A stretch of 64,000 bases of DNA from Crotophaga sulcirostris (lineage: Eukaryota > Chordata > Aves > Cuculiformes > Crotophagidae): assembly GCA_013397455.1 (NCBI GenBank), contig VYZB01000326.1:397310-461309 (forward strand), given 5' to 3'. The notes below the pieces were generated by a model, which was not told the DNA's origin, searched no databases, and saw only the letters and a program-made list of their open reading frames with translations. Of this stretch, positions 48,201 through 59,850 are shown piece by piece (within the stretch, counting starts at the first letter, position 1; every line of letters starts with the position of its first letter). A program made the translations under genes and the position numbers.

Positions 48201-48989
48201 CCGTGCTGCAAGGGAGCATGGATGGACATGTCTGTGCATTAAACCCACCCACTGGGCTGGTGGGCCCCTGCAGAGAAGCAAGGGATGGTAACCTTGGGTG
48301 GGAGATGAAGAGATCTAGGGGGCAGTAATGGATACAGGAGCAGCAGAGAGGAGGGGATGCTGCCAAGGGCAGAGAAAAAACAGGGATGCAAAGTTAACAA
48401 CTAGGACAGCGTGTAAGAGGGTGTGGGAGACCTTCAGTCCTCTACAACAACCCTGATACAAAAGGAAAAGATGCTTTGACGGATGGATGGTGATTAGCAA
48501 CAAAAGAGAGACGAGGAAGGAACCCATCAGTCAAAGAAGCCAAGAGCAGGTGACGCAAGGGAGAATTTCGATTTTATGCCGCTGGTTTCCACCCCTCCAC
48601 CACTTTGTGTAGGCTCTTCCAGCTCTCCGTATGCCTTTTGGAAGGCATTATTTAGACCTGCTTTTACTTCTAGAAGGGACAGCTGCTTTCACAGGGGAAA
48701 GGTGTGGATGCATCAGAAAACCCCATGCCAGAAGCAGTTTGTGTGGTTTCTGCTGGGATGTACCCTATCCAGCATAAAACTCCAGCCCATGGCTTCATAC
48801 ATGGCCAACCCCTACACACCCTCATGCCACCGTGTCACCAAACAGCCCTGGGCAAATTGCTCTGACTCTCCTCACCCCCAGCACCAGCGGATTTGGCAGC
48901 GCAGGGACAGGATCAGCCCAGAAGTGCCTGGACAGTGGGTAGTGGTGCCTAAGCTCCGGGGCAGAGAGTGATCAGAAAGGATTTGCTCA

Positions 48990-49131
48990 CTCCCTGCAAG
49001 TGTTCAAGGCCAGGCTGGATGTGGTCTTTATCAGCCTGATCCAATGGAAAGTGTCCCTGTCCATGGCAGGGGAGTGGTTCTAGATGGGCTTTAAGGTCCC
49101 TCCCAACCCAAACCGTTCTATGCCTCTATGA
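48990..49131 (+). repeat. CR1 LINE 3' fragment
   Basis: CTCCCTGCAAGTGTTCAAGG then CCAGGCTGGATGTGG, GTCCCTGTCCATGGCAGGGG and the tail TTTAAGGTCCCTCCCAACCC then AAACCGTTCTATGCCTCTATGA. Opposite to NTM. Confidence 0.93.
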
Positions 49132-49774
49132 AGGCTCTGAGCATCTCTGGCAAAAAAACACCCCTGGTGCAAGCAATGCATTCCCATGTCCTCTGTTTTC
49201 CCTGCAAGCCACATTGAGGCCTTTGGACAAGAGTGATGATGACTGTGGGACTGATCCTTCCTCCCAGCCTACGCTACCACACGGGCAGCAGCGGGGCGAG
49301 CGTTTCCCATGCACCTCAATACAAGGCGGAAAAGCGGCCGCAAAAAAGTCATCCTCTTCTTTCTCCCACGAGTGAAAGGGGCTTATAGCATCAAAAGAAA
49401 AATTAATTGGGCAGAGTTCAGTGCTTGAAACAAAGCTGACTCGGGTGCTGCAGCCCCACCGGTGGCTTTATCTCACCAGAGCACACCTCAGCAGCCGTGC
49501 CCCCGGGGTGAGATGCCACATGTGTCCCCCGCCACCGGGGCAGCCCCCCACCACCTGCGCCCACAGCCCCCTGACTCCATGAGCAGGTAATTAACTCTCT
49601 AACAAAGGCAGGGATTTTTGCAGATTAACCCAGGCTTGGGAAGGAGTGGGAGAACTCATTTACACCAAACAAAAGGGGAGGGGTGATTAGTTGCTCCAGT
49701 GACAACAGAAAGAGCCAGATAGGGCCAGGGAAACTGATAAAGGAGCAAGAAAGCCTCATATCCCCCAGTTGCCT

Positions 49775-49816
49775 GCCTTCTTTTTTTTCTTTCTTTTTTT
49801 TTTCTTCTTTCTTTCT
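49775..49816. repeat. Polypyrimidine (CTTT)n-rich tract
   Basis: A 42-base run of only C and T (TTTTTTTTCTTTCTTTTTTTTTTCTTCTTT and so on). Confidence 0.88.
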
Positions 49817-50334
49817 AAGCACTAAAATTCCACCATTTTCTATCATGCAAATTTGTGTGCCTAAGTGAGATTAAACTCCGGCAGGCACTGTGCCTCCTTG
49901 CCCAAGTCCATTTCCCGCGCCGAGATAAGGCCAACTTTCCTTAATGCATCTTACAAGGCAGTGGGAGTGTTTGGCAGGCGTGCATTGGAGACGGCTTATT
50001 ATCAATACAAATAAGAGCTTTCCAGACACCGTCCTCCTCTGCCGCCCTCCCCTCTCTCATTTTTAAACCCAGGAACCCAGAGAATAGCTTAAAGAGCTGA
50101 AGTGTCCTATAGTGAGCAGGGAGAAGGGGGAGGCTGCCCCTGAGATGTAGGGGGGAAGAAGTGGGGCTTGGTAAGGAAACCAGAGTGGGATACAGGAGAG
50201 GAGAGGAAGGGAAAGCATCACTCCTCAGAAGTCAACAGGGTCCATCTGAAGTCCTGCGTACTCTGGGTTTTTGTCTCCCTCCAAGATCAGACCTTGCCTA
50301 TTGCAAGTGGGGCTTCCCTGGATTTGGAGACCTT

Positions 50335-50680
50335 ATGGTGGTCTTCCAGTACTGAAAGGGTCTCCAGCAAAGCTGGGGAGGGACTTTTCACAAGGGGCTG
50401 GAGTAATAGAACAGAGGAGAATGGCTGTAAATTGGAAGGGGAAAGGTTTAGATTAGACATTAGGAAGAAATTCTTCATTATGAGGATGGTGAAGCAGTGG
50501 CATGGGTTGCTAAGGGAAGTTGTGACTGCCCCACCCCTGGAGATGCTGAAGGCCAGGTTGGATGAGGCTTTGAGCCCCCTGATCCAGTGGGAGGTGTCCC
50601 TGCCCATGGCAGGGAGTTGGAACTAGATGATCTTTAAAGTCCCTTCCAACCCAAACCACTCTATGATTCTATGATTTTGT
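50335..50680 (+). repeat. CR1 LINE 3' fragment
   Basis: CCAGTACTGAAAGGGTCTCC, GGTTTAGATTAGACATTAGG, AAGAAATTCTTCATTATGAG, GAGGTGTCCCTGCCCATGGC and the tail TCCCTTCCAACCCAAACCAC then TCTATGATTCTATGATT. Opposite to NTM. Confidence 0.94.
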
Positions 50681-51214
50681 CTCTTTGGGATTTTCACCCA
50701 GAAACACCTTTCTCTTCCAAAGAATCCAAAGTTAACTGCAAACACAGGAAGTGCTGCTTCTCTATGTTTTATCTGGTGTTATGGCAATTCCTCCTAAGAA
50801 GAAATGAGGACTGAGCTAGCTGGACAGGGAGGGACCACCTTCCAGACATTGCAGATGACACGGGTGCTCCCCAAGCTGTTCATTTTAGGTCCAGCTGTAG
50901 TCTGGAAGCTTCTTTCCAAGGGACATCCAGGTGTACAGAACCTCTTTGTACCTTTTACAGCTATGTTCTTGGCTCACATCAACTTGGCATCGCCAATGCT
51001 GAGCCTGACCCCATTTAAAGCAGTCCCAAAAATAGCAGATCTGAACTTTGATGCATTCAATGCCAAGGGTCTGTTGTCTCATCCTGGGCTCATTTGTCCC
51101 ACATTAGCGCCGAGGCAATGGGAAGGAGAAATGCGCCGACCTGCTATTCCTGGATTGGTAGCAATCACCTTCTGCCTTTTGTAGAAGGATTTTAAGACTG
51201 ACAAGTGTTTCTGA

Positions 51215-51620
51215 AAGCCTGACCAGCAAGGAAAGTTGGGAAAAATGGGACTTGCATCGTCTCAGAAAGAAGGTGGATAAGGGGCAACGCGATAACAACC
51301 TTCCCAAAAGCTAAAGGTTGTTACAAAGAGGACACTGATCAATTGTTCCTCACGTCCGCTGGGGATAGGTTGAGAAAAACTCCACTTCATTTGCAACAAA
51401 GACGGTTCAAGTTAGATATTAGCTATACATTTTCTAATTATAAAGGTAGCGAAGCAGTAGAATAGAGCGTCTAGGGAGAGTGAAGAACCTGCTTTGTTAA
51501 AGATTTTTCAAGAATAGCTTTCAAGCATGTTTGCCAGAGATGTCTCTGCCTCGTTGCAGGGGGACAGGCTAAATTAGCTCTTGAGGTGCCTTCTACCCAC
51601 CTATTTTGGGATCTCAGCCA
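51215..51620 (+). repeat. Old, diverged CR1-like LINE remnant
   Basis: The order of words matches an older CR1 3' end of the kind seen in reptiles and early birds: ATCAATTGTTCCTCACGTCC, GGATAGGTTGAGAAAAACTC, TTCAAGTTAGATATTAGCTA, AAAGGTAGCGAAGCAGTAGA, AGAGCGTCTAGGGAGAGTGA, GATTTTTCAAGAATAG and CTCTTGAGGTGCCTTCTACC. The tail is decayed and the divergence much greater than in the other copies. Opposite to NTM. Confidence 0.65.
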
Positions 51621-52584
51621 TCAATACCGTCAACCTAGAAATAAATGTGCAGCGCTTCCCTCGCTGCAGCCTGGACATCCTTGGTTCCTGGTGGTTTCTA
51701 GCTGATTCTCTCCTGTACCTTCGGTGACCATCCTCAGCTCTCATACCCTAAAAAAAGCTCCTTTTCCCACCCATATTCCTCTTCTGTATTTTGTTCTTTT
51801 TGCCGAGAGCACTGCTTGCTCCAGCAGCCCTTGGCAGACACCAGGAACTCCTCAGCTCCTCACTGTCTCCAGCCATGGCCATTTTTCCAGTGATATCCCC
51901 TATACCTGGATAAGGAGGAAGGATACTCAGCATGGGCTGGAGGTACTTGGACCCTGGCTGATACACACCCATCACACCTGCCTTGGGGAGCAGCAGGCTT
52001 CTGAAATCCCAGCTGGAAGGGGAAGAGCTTCTTGCCTCCCATGGCCAGTCCCTTTGGAGATCCCAGCCTGCCCTGGGGCACCATTTAATTGCATCCTGAG
52101 AAGCTGAAGTGCTCCTGCCTCCAGAACTGTGCCCGCAGGCTGTTTCCCGGTGCAGCAAGGGAAAGTCAGGATCTGCTTAGAGCAACCTGCACACCTCCCT
52201 GCCTCTGGCTGCAACTGGATTAACCATGTTTAAAAGAGCAGATCCCCTTTTCCATCTGCTCCCCCTGCTTCTCCTTTCCCATCAGGCTGCGAGAAGGGCA
52301 AGGAGGCTCCATGGCTGTGTGCTGAACTTGGCACATCCCTGAAATGTGGTGCTCGGACGCCCTGTTTTCCTGGGAGGGAGGGGTAAGCGCCACATCTGCA
52401 AGATGAACATCATTTAGGGCAGGATTATACCAGATTGCCTATTTAATAGGTCCATTTTCCAAGGCAGAAGAGTTAATCTTGGCACTCCAGTCAAATTTTA
52501 ATCAGGATCATTAAGGCAGGCCTCCCTTTAATTGGACATGATATTCACTTTCAGCGCATTGCTTCACATTGCTCTCTATTCCTC

Positions 52585-53128
52585 TCCCATGAGACCTCAC
52601 CTGGAGTCCTGTACCCAGTTCTGGAATCCCCAACATAAGAAGGATATGGAACTGTTGGAATGGGTCCAGAGCAGGTCACAAAGATGACCTGAAGGCTGGA
52701 GCACCTCTGCCATGAGGACAGAGTGAGAAAGTTGGGGTTGTTCAGCCTGGAGAAGAGAAGGCTCTGGGGAGACCTTAGAGCAGCCTCCAGTGCTGAAAGG
52801 GGCTCCAGGAAAGCTGGGGAGGGACTTTTTACAAGGGCATGTGGTGATAGGATGAAGGGGGATGGTTTTAAATTGGTAGGGGAAGATTTAGATTAGACAT
52901 TAGGAAGAAATTGTTCACAATGAGGGTGGTGAGACACTGGTATAGATTGCCCAGAGAAGTCATAGATGCCCCATTCTGGAGGTGTTCAAGGCCAGTTTGG
53001 ATGGGGCTTTGAGGAACTTCATCCAGTGGGAGGTGTTCCAGCCCATGGCAGAGGGTTTGGAACTGGATGGGCTTTGATGTCCCTTCCAATCCAAATCGTT
53101 CTATACTTCTATGAGTCTATGATTATCT
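52585..53128 (+). repeat. CR1 LINE 3' fragment
   Basis: About 540 bp: CCCATGAGACCTCACCTGGA, AGAAGGATATGGAACTGTTG, GTTGTTCAGCCTGGAGAAGA, TTTAGATTAGACATTAGGAA and the tail GTCCCTTCCAATCCAAATCG then TTCTATACTTCTATGAGTC. Opposite to NTM. It ends about 1.5 kb from the donor site of the Ig1 exon (54645). Confidence 0.94.
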
Positions 53129-54171
53129 TCTTCCACCCAAGAAAGGGCTGGCTGAACACTCACCAAGTTACAGGACTAAGCCCATCACTGAATCCTCCAG
53201 TACTTAATTGTACCGCTTCCAGGAGTTAAGATATAACCTTTTCCTCCAGTATCCAAACATCTCTTCTTAATGATACAGCAAAGCACAGGAGGGATGGACC
53301 TGGATGTCTGGTGATACAGGATATTTAGGTCAGGAAATGGGAATCAGAAGAGAATGGATAGAAATTGTCCTGCATCACCCCAGCACCTGATAGCAACTTC
53401 AGAACTTGCGGGTGATCGACTTTGGCTTAAGAAACTCAGGCAGGTAATAACAGATTGCAAGATAAACAGTAAGGACCCGGGCTGGCAATGCATCCACTTT
53501 CTCTCCACGATTAATGGAGATGGAGAAAATCTGGCTCTGTTTAGTTTGCTTGATTGCTTGAAGAGGAAAGAGAAAACGGAAGGGGAGGGAGGGGGGAAAA
53601 TAAAGGCCCTGGGTTTTGGTTTTTTTCCCCCTTTCTATTCATTAGGCTGTCAATAACGCTCAGGCCTGGTATATCGACGGCGGATTAGCTCAACCCGACT
53701 CTGTGTACAAGACCAATGCCTTTTTAACCCAGCTTGTTTCCAAATCAATACACCCATCAGCATTCGAAAATTAGCCCGAGACGAGATTCCAATACTCAAG
53801 CCGGTGTGTCATGCTAAGAGGGCTCCTGGCCAAATCACCGAAGAAGAAGAAGGAAAAAAAAGGTTGCTAGGAAGGGATTAGAATTTTTCCATTAATCTTC
53901 CCCAAGGCTGCCTTCTGAGGAGTGCAGTGGGTCCCATATGTCCCACTACACAGGTTCCTCCTTGCCCCACACACATCCTGCAGCATGGACACAGGAGCTA
54001 TCTTGCATGAATGTCCATCTGCTTGACCATTGCGTGTGACCACACTTGTACATCCCCCCTTGAGAGTCCATGTGTGCTCTCATGGTTGCTGAAGAGCGAA
54101 CCGTGCAGCCTCGGCAAGGCGCGCTCACGTGCCTTGACCACCACAAGCATTCCATCACCTCATGTCGGCCT

Positions 54172-54192
54172 TCCTCCTCCTCCTCCTCCTCC
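54172..54192. repeat. (TCC)n microsatellite
   Basis: CCTCCTCCTCCTCCTCCTCC, about seven units. Confidence 0.88.
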
Positions 54193-54644
54193 CAAAAGCA
54201 CAGAGTTTCAATACACAAACACATATTGTTGCTAGGCATACACACACCCCCGCAGAGTACACAAATCTGCCAGCTCTGTCTTTTCCCCCAACACAAGTTT
54301 TACTTCAAGCATTGCCTCCAGCATGGAAAAATACCCATCAAAACACAACAACAACAAACAGCAACATGAATTTGCCAGTGACTATTTTGGGAGGCAGATC
54401 TGCCTGTATCAGAGCCCCATGACGACTCTAGGAGTTGGATAAATGCGATCACAAATGCCTGGGCACTGCCCAGTTTCACTGGGACTCTCCAAGCCCATTG
54501 GTGTGCCTCTACATTTGCACCAAGTTGTCTTACATACAGTAGGTTCAATGTAGGAGCAGTGGGAGCAGAAGAAACCAGGGCAAAAGGGATGAACAGAAAT
54601 CAAAGTCCCACACCCAACCTCTCTACAAATTCCCTTCCTCTTAC

Positions 54645-54877
54645 CTTGCACGATGAGATGAACACGTGATGTCTTGGGGTGATTGTCTGTCTGCACGGAG
54701 CAGGTGTAGGGGCCCTCATCGTACACATCCACATCTCTGATCAGGATGCTGTACTGGGTGTTGGTGTTGGCCAAGAGCACCACCCGAGGGTCCAAGCACC
54801 ACTTGTCATTGCCGGCATAGAGGATGCTGCTGCGGTTCAGCCAGGCCACTCGGGTGACTCGGTTATCCACGGAGCAC
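54645..54877 (-). CDS. NTM: NTM exon encoding most of Ig domain 1
   Basis: A 233-bp exon, acceptor CCCCAG at 54878-54883 and donor GTAAGA starting at 54644. One base completes an Arg codon (AG|G), then 77 codons and one base that joins the exon at 29458 as Val. Counted from the first full codon: C1 is the first Ig1 cysteine, W12 the core tryptophan, N14-R-S a sequon, and D53-E-G-P-Y-T-C59 holds the second Ig1 cysteine. C27 in KWCLDP is a third cysteine; this WCLDP form marks NTM, OPCML having WSIDP. The upstream bases translate as LLP rather than the expected SATL before RC, which supports a real splice acceptor here. The exon with the signal peptide and the start of Ig1 was searched for up to base 64000 and not seen, so it lies upstream of the window. 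Confidence 0.96.
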
Positions 54878-56277
54878 CTGGGGAGAAGCAGAGAGGTGAC
54901 CCATCAGCGCGCTGCTCTTGGGCGCTCTGTCCTCCCTTCCCCAGCCCCTCCTGACACTATTTTTAGCTTTGCTGCCAGCAGCAGTTTCAGAGACCAAATG
55001 CTTTCAGTGTCCAAAGAGGACAATGTCAGCACTTTACCTGTGGTGCTCAGGGCACAAATATCCTTCTAAACCGGTGGCTCCTGACATTTGCCCAAGAGCT
55101 TCACGGTGATTTTAAGCATAGAGATGTCAAAGCCACCCAGCATCAGTCACCAAAGGACCTTTCACTCTTCCTTTCTCATTTGCTCCTCTGTAAACTTGGA
55201 GACAACTAGAGCTGAGTCAAAACCTCCACCCTGTGTCCAAACTACACTTTCTGGAGGCAACGGAGGTTGCTATCACAGGCCAAAATCCATCCCTTGTCAT
55301 TCTCTCCACACAACTTCATATCCCTGCAGCCAGGGAAAGAAATGAGAAGCAGAGCTGGGAAAGCAACTCGCTCTGCTTCACAAAGGAGTGAGAGAAATTT
55401 ATCTCAGGAGAAAGCCAGCTCTGACACTCTAAAGAGAAACCTTGAGCTTCCTACCATTTGTCCCCTCTGTCAGCTCTTCCTTCCCTACCCATCATCTGCA
55501 TCGCTGCACCTCCCTCACTGACTGCACCTCACCCCTGCTGAGCATTCCACTGATCAAGTGATGTTTTGGAGGTAGAAAGCTTCTTTCCAGCCTCCTAAAT
55601 AACCTGAGCCCTCAAAGACAACAACATGGCACAACAGAGAAAAGACTTTGCTTCTGAAAAGGATTATTTTCCTGGCCACAGCAGCAGAGGCCAGTCTTGC
55701 TCCTCCTAAAGGTCTCTGCCAGCCCTGGAATCCTCCATCCCTATATCACCAGGCAAGGTTTGAATTCTCTATTTCCACAAATTGACTCCAGGTGAGTATG
55801 AGTGTGGGGGCTTGGAGGCAGCAGAAACCTGCAGCCCTCAAGGCAGCTAAAACGGTGCTTCTCTCTGAGCAAGTTTGGGATTACAGAGCTGTTAGGACTT
55901 AGCCGCGCTTTGTTGGATGCCAGCAACAGAGGATAATGTCCCTGCATAAAACCACTCAGCCTCAGATCCACTGTTTATATTCTCCCCAATGTACTTCATT
56001 ACTTGCGTAGTGGCTGGGATGCAAATTAACCCCGGAGTCACCAAAAAAAGAGTGAGTGTCAGCCTCTGGGAGGTCTCACAGGGAGTAACCTTGCTGAATG
56101 CAAGGGGTTTAATGGGCTTTACATGCCAGACTGTGGTAGCAGGGGAGTTAGCAGCAAGGATGAATATGTCTGTGACATGCAGTCCATCAGGACCTGATCC
56201 TGACACTTCAGGAATTGTTTCTCAGGGTGAGCACACTTGGGCAGAGCCACTAAGTGGTAATAACAACAGCAAGACAG

Positions 56278-56755
56278 AGTCATAGAATCATAGAATGATT
56301 TGGGTTGGAAGGGACCTCTAAGCCCACCCCATTCAAACCCCCTGCCGTGGGCAGGGACACCTGCCACTGGATCAGGGGGCTCCAAGCCCCATCCAACGTG
56401 GCCTTGGACACCTCCAGGGATGGGGCAGCCACCACTTCTCTGGGCAACCTGGGACAGGGCCTCCCCACAGCAAAACATTTATTCCTAAGATCTCATCCTA
56501 ATCTTTCAGCTCAAAACCATTCCCCCTCATCCTGTCCCTGCACTCCATGATCAAGAGCCCCTCCCCAGCTTTCCTGCAGCCCCTTTCAGTACTGGGAGGC
56601 TGCTCTAAGGGTTCCCTGGAACCTTCTCCTCTCCAGGCTGAACAAGATCATGTCTCTCAGCCTGCCCTCGTATAGCAGATGCTCCAGCCCTTGGATCATC
56701 TCCGTGGCCTCCTCTGGACTTGCTCAAACAGATCCATGTCTTTCCTTTGCCAAGG
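56278..56755 (-). repeat. CR1 LINE 3' fragment
   Basis: Reversed tail GTCATAGAATCATAGAATGA then TTTGGGTTGGAAGGGACCTC, followed by CCTGCCGTGGGCAGGGACAC, CACCTCCAGGGATGGGGCAG, CTTCTCCTCTCCAGGCTGAA and GTGGCCTCCTCTGGACTTGC. Very well preserved, so probably one of the youngest copies here. Same direction as NTM. Confidence 0.95.
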
Positions 56756-57119
56756 ACTTGCTGAGGTTCCTGCAGCCACCTCCAGCCTCTCTCCCTGCCT
56801 CTGCCCATCTGTCTCCTTGCTGGTGGGTTGCTTCCCTTCCCATGTCCATTTCTGATGCCAGCAAAGACACAGGTATTCACCTGGGGACAAGCCATCTCGC
56901 CTCATCTAGCCTCTTTTTGGAAGTATCTCTTTGGCCTCAGAGATTACAAGAGAACCCTAGATCACCCCCTTAGCCTCAACACACAGCATTTGGAGGTTAG
57001 GGATGATGAACCCCTACAAGGTGACGTCCCCAAGGTGAGATGAGTGGTCTGCAGCCCAAGACTCCCCTGGCTGATTTGCTAGGCAAGTTCCCAAGCTACT
57101 GTACCATCCTCCCTCTCTG

Positions 57120-57230
57120 GTGTGAAAAACATCCGATAAATTAACCACTTTTACTGCTGTTCCATAATGATATTACGATAATAATAAATTAAATGTGAGC
57201 AGATTTTTATTATCTACATAAAAAAGCAAT
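57120..57230. promoter_or_regulatory. AT-rich single-copy patch, possible regulatory element
   Basis: CATCCGATAAATTAACCAC, CCATAATGATATTACGATAA, TAATAAATTAAATGTGAGC and TTTTTATTATCTACATAAAA. Dense TAAT cores without a recognised repeat. Inference only. Confidence 0.2.
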
Positions 57231-57669
57231 AGATTCAGCCTGGGCTGAACACCAAGAACTCAGCTTTTGCTCTCAGCTGCATTACAACTTGAGTAAAACC
57301 TCAGAGTTGAGTTGCTCAAGTTGAACGAAACTTCAGATTTTTTCCCAGAGGATGATTTTTAGTGTATTGTACTCTGGATCTCAACTGCCTACAGGGCTTG
57401 GATAAAATGCAGGTGGATATTGGGTGCTTGCCTCTGCCCTGCCCATCACAATGCCATGAAATAGGCTCTTGCAGCGAGTAGCACATCCACACAAGAACAG
57501 GGGTGTCCACCCTCACTGCCAAAGCCGCATTGTGGAGAAGGACTGGGTGATGAGAAGCCAGACGTGGCTTGAATTCCTCAGACCAGTCCCTTCTGTGGAG
57601 ATTATTACCCAGGACCTATAAGCAGGCTGAACTAAAAATATATATTTCCCCTCTCCTCCTCCATGCCAG

Positions 57670-57686
57670 TTTTTTTTTTTTTTTTT
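57670..57686. repeat. T17 homopolymer
   Basis: Seventeen T in a row with no adjoining retrotransposon that would explain it as a poly-A tail on the minus strand. Confidence 0.9.
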
Positions 57687-57960
57687 GTGAAATGCATCAG
57701 CTTGGAGATCCCTGGATAATAATGGAGCCAGACAGTGTGTAATCCAAGCATTCCCTCTATCATATGGGCATTTAAGTGCTTTTGAAAAGCAACGGGGCTC
57801 AGGTAACGCATGAGGCAACAGTGAAATAAGTGCTTTTGCCCTTCACAGCACCCGGTCACAATCTCTTCTTATCACCTAGACACGCTTCTCTGTTCCTGGG
57901 ATTGGCAAGCTTAAAGGTGTTATTTTATTTTCTTCCCTGCCTCTTAAAGCTCCCGAGCCA

Positions 57961-57978
57961 ATATATATATATATATAA
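57961..57978. repeat. (AT)9 microsatellite
   Basis: Alternating AT over 18 bases followed by AAAATAAAG. Confidence 0.9.
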
Positions 57979-58965
57979 AATAAAGTGCAGAAACAGCTCC
58001 TGGGAAAGACACTTTGACCTGTGGATATGGTGGGCTATTTAGGGGATGGCAGGTCGTGCTCCTACCCGAGCTCCTTCCAACCCTGCTCCTCCTCACACAA
58101 GCACCAGTCGGGGTCCCCATGGCCAAGGCTCACCGCAGTGAACCGATGCTCTTCCAGCCTCACCATCTGCTCCCCTTCCCTCCTCCAGCAGCTCCTTTCT
58201 CCACAAGCCTGATGCAGGGGTGGGAAGCCCTCCTCTCCCGCATGCAGGCAGCCAAGTGGAAAGCCTTTGGCTGGGAAGCCAAGCTCCAAGCACAGGTGGA
58301 GAGAAAAGCCACCACCGAGCCTGCAGCTTCCCCCTTTCCACCTCACTCCTGGCAAGGTGCAAAGCCCGAAGATGCTTCCTCCACCTCACTGGAGGTTCCC
58401 ATTCCATGATGTGCCAGGGAGGGAGGGGAAAAAGAGGTCCCCAGGGTGCCAGAAAACAGTGCTTGCCTCCAAAAAGTAGATGCAAAAATAATTAACCACA
58501 GATGAGGTAATTTTCTCACTCAAGATCCTTAATTCTTGTTACATTCCTGCTCATAAGACGAGGACTTCTCCTCCAGGAAGATGAAAAACTGCCAACTACC
58601 AGCACAAGGAGGAGATGATACCACACCCTCTCTCTGCAGTTTCTTTCCCACTAAACCCAGAATCTCGAGCCTCAGGTTTTTTCCTCCAGGAGGTGGAAAT
58701 GCTCTTAACACATCACTGCTGCATCAGCCTGGGGGTGGCAGTGATGGTTTGCAGAGAAAGTAGTTCCTCATGCTGCACCAGACCTTCTGTTCCCTGTTGC
58801 CACTGAGGGCACGTCAAAATGACCATGAGAGGTGGAGTTTGGACATTTTAAGACAGCTGCATGCACCAACCAAAGGCAAGAGATGTGTGCATACGTCTTC
58901 TCTACCTGTTCCAACCTGCCTGCTCATGTCCTTGCTCTGCGCTCACTGGTCAACGATGCATGGTG

Positions 58966-58999
58966 GGTGCAAAAGGGATACAGGTGCAGAAGGGATACA
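58966..58999 (+). repeat. 17-bp tandem duplication
   Basis: GGTGCAAAAGGGATACA (58966-58982) is followed directly by GGTGCAGAAGGGATACA (58983-58999), differing at one base. A recent slippage or duplication. Confidence 0.88.
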
Positions 59000-59399
59000 G
59001 GCACAAGCTGCAGCTGCCTTTTCCAGATCCATTAACATATCCCACTGCCAAAGGTTCTTGGTTTTGCTATCCAGACTCCACAAGCAAGCTGATCCATTAG
59101 GCTGCTGTCCCCCAAACCAGCTGGCATCCCCACAGCCTGAGGGGCTGAGCTCACACAGCCAAGGTCTTTACACCTCTACCCTCCACACCCCATGTGAAGG
59201 GCCCATGAGTGCAGCTGACAGCCCGCCCAGCTGCAGGGACACCAGTCAAAGATGGAAACTGGGAGAGGGAAAGCATCACCATCAGGTGCGACAAGCACAA
59301 AGATAAGCAGGGCTGAACATGCCAACAAAGTCCTCGGTGGGGACAAAACAGCCCTGGACAGATGGAGCAGGCTGCTTTGCAGACATAGACCTGCTCTTA

Positions 59400-59850
59400 A
59401 AGAATCAGAGAATGCTTTGGGTTGGAAGGGACCTTTACAGGTCATCAAGTCCAAACCCCCTGCAGGAACAGTGACATCTTTAACTCCATCAGGTTGCTTA
59501 TAGGTCCATCCAACCTGACCTTGAATATTTCCAGGGATGGGGCCTCCACTACCTTGGACAACCTGTACCAGTGTTTCACCACCCTCATTGTAAAAAAAAA
59601 AAAATCTTTCTTATATCTAGTCTAAATCTCCCCTTCCTTAGTTTAAAATCATTACTTCTTTTCCTGTCACAACAAGCCATGCTAAAAAGTCCCTTCGCAG
59701 CTTTCCTGTTGTCCCTTTCAGTTCTGGGAGGCTGCTCTAAGGTCTCCCTGGAGCCTTCTCTTCTCCAGGTTGAAGAACCCCAACTCTCTCAGCCTGTCCT
59801 TGTGTGGGAGGTGCTCCAGCCCTCGGATCACTTTTGTGTCCATTTCATGG
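59400..59850 (-). repeat. CR1 LINE 3' fragment with an expanded internal A-tract
   Basis: Reversed tail AAAGAATCAGAGAATGCTTT then GGGTTGGAAGGGACCTTTAC, then TTTCCAGGGATGGGGCCTCC, CCTTCTCTTCTCCAGGTTGA and CTCAGCCTGTCCTTGTGTGG. At 59592-59604 there are 13 A where CR1 normally has a short A run after CCTCATTGTA. Same direction as NTM; same subfamily as 44828-45106. Confidence 0.94.

Larger units (their letters stand above)
29459..54644 (-). other. NTM: NTM intron between Ig1 and Ig2 (25.2 kb)
   Basis: Donor GTAAGA at 54644-54639, acceptor TTGCAG ending at 29459. It holds ten CR1 copies or fragments, two MIR-like remnants (39475-39590, 48050-48200), the 42-bp minisatellite (41005-41190), the palindrome cluster (46320-46580), the palindromic element at 38779-38899 and several AT-rich single-copy blocks. 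The remaining stretches, for example 33.0-34.6, 41.2-43.5 and 53.2-54.6 kb, show nothing I can name. Confidence 0.85.
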
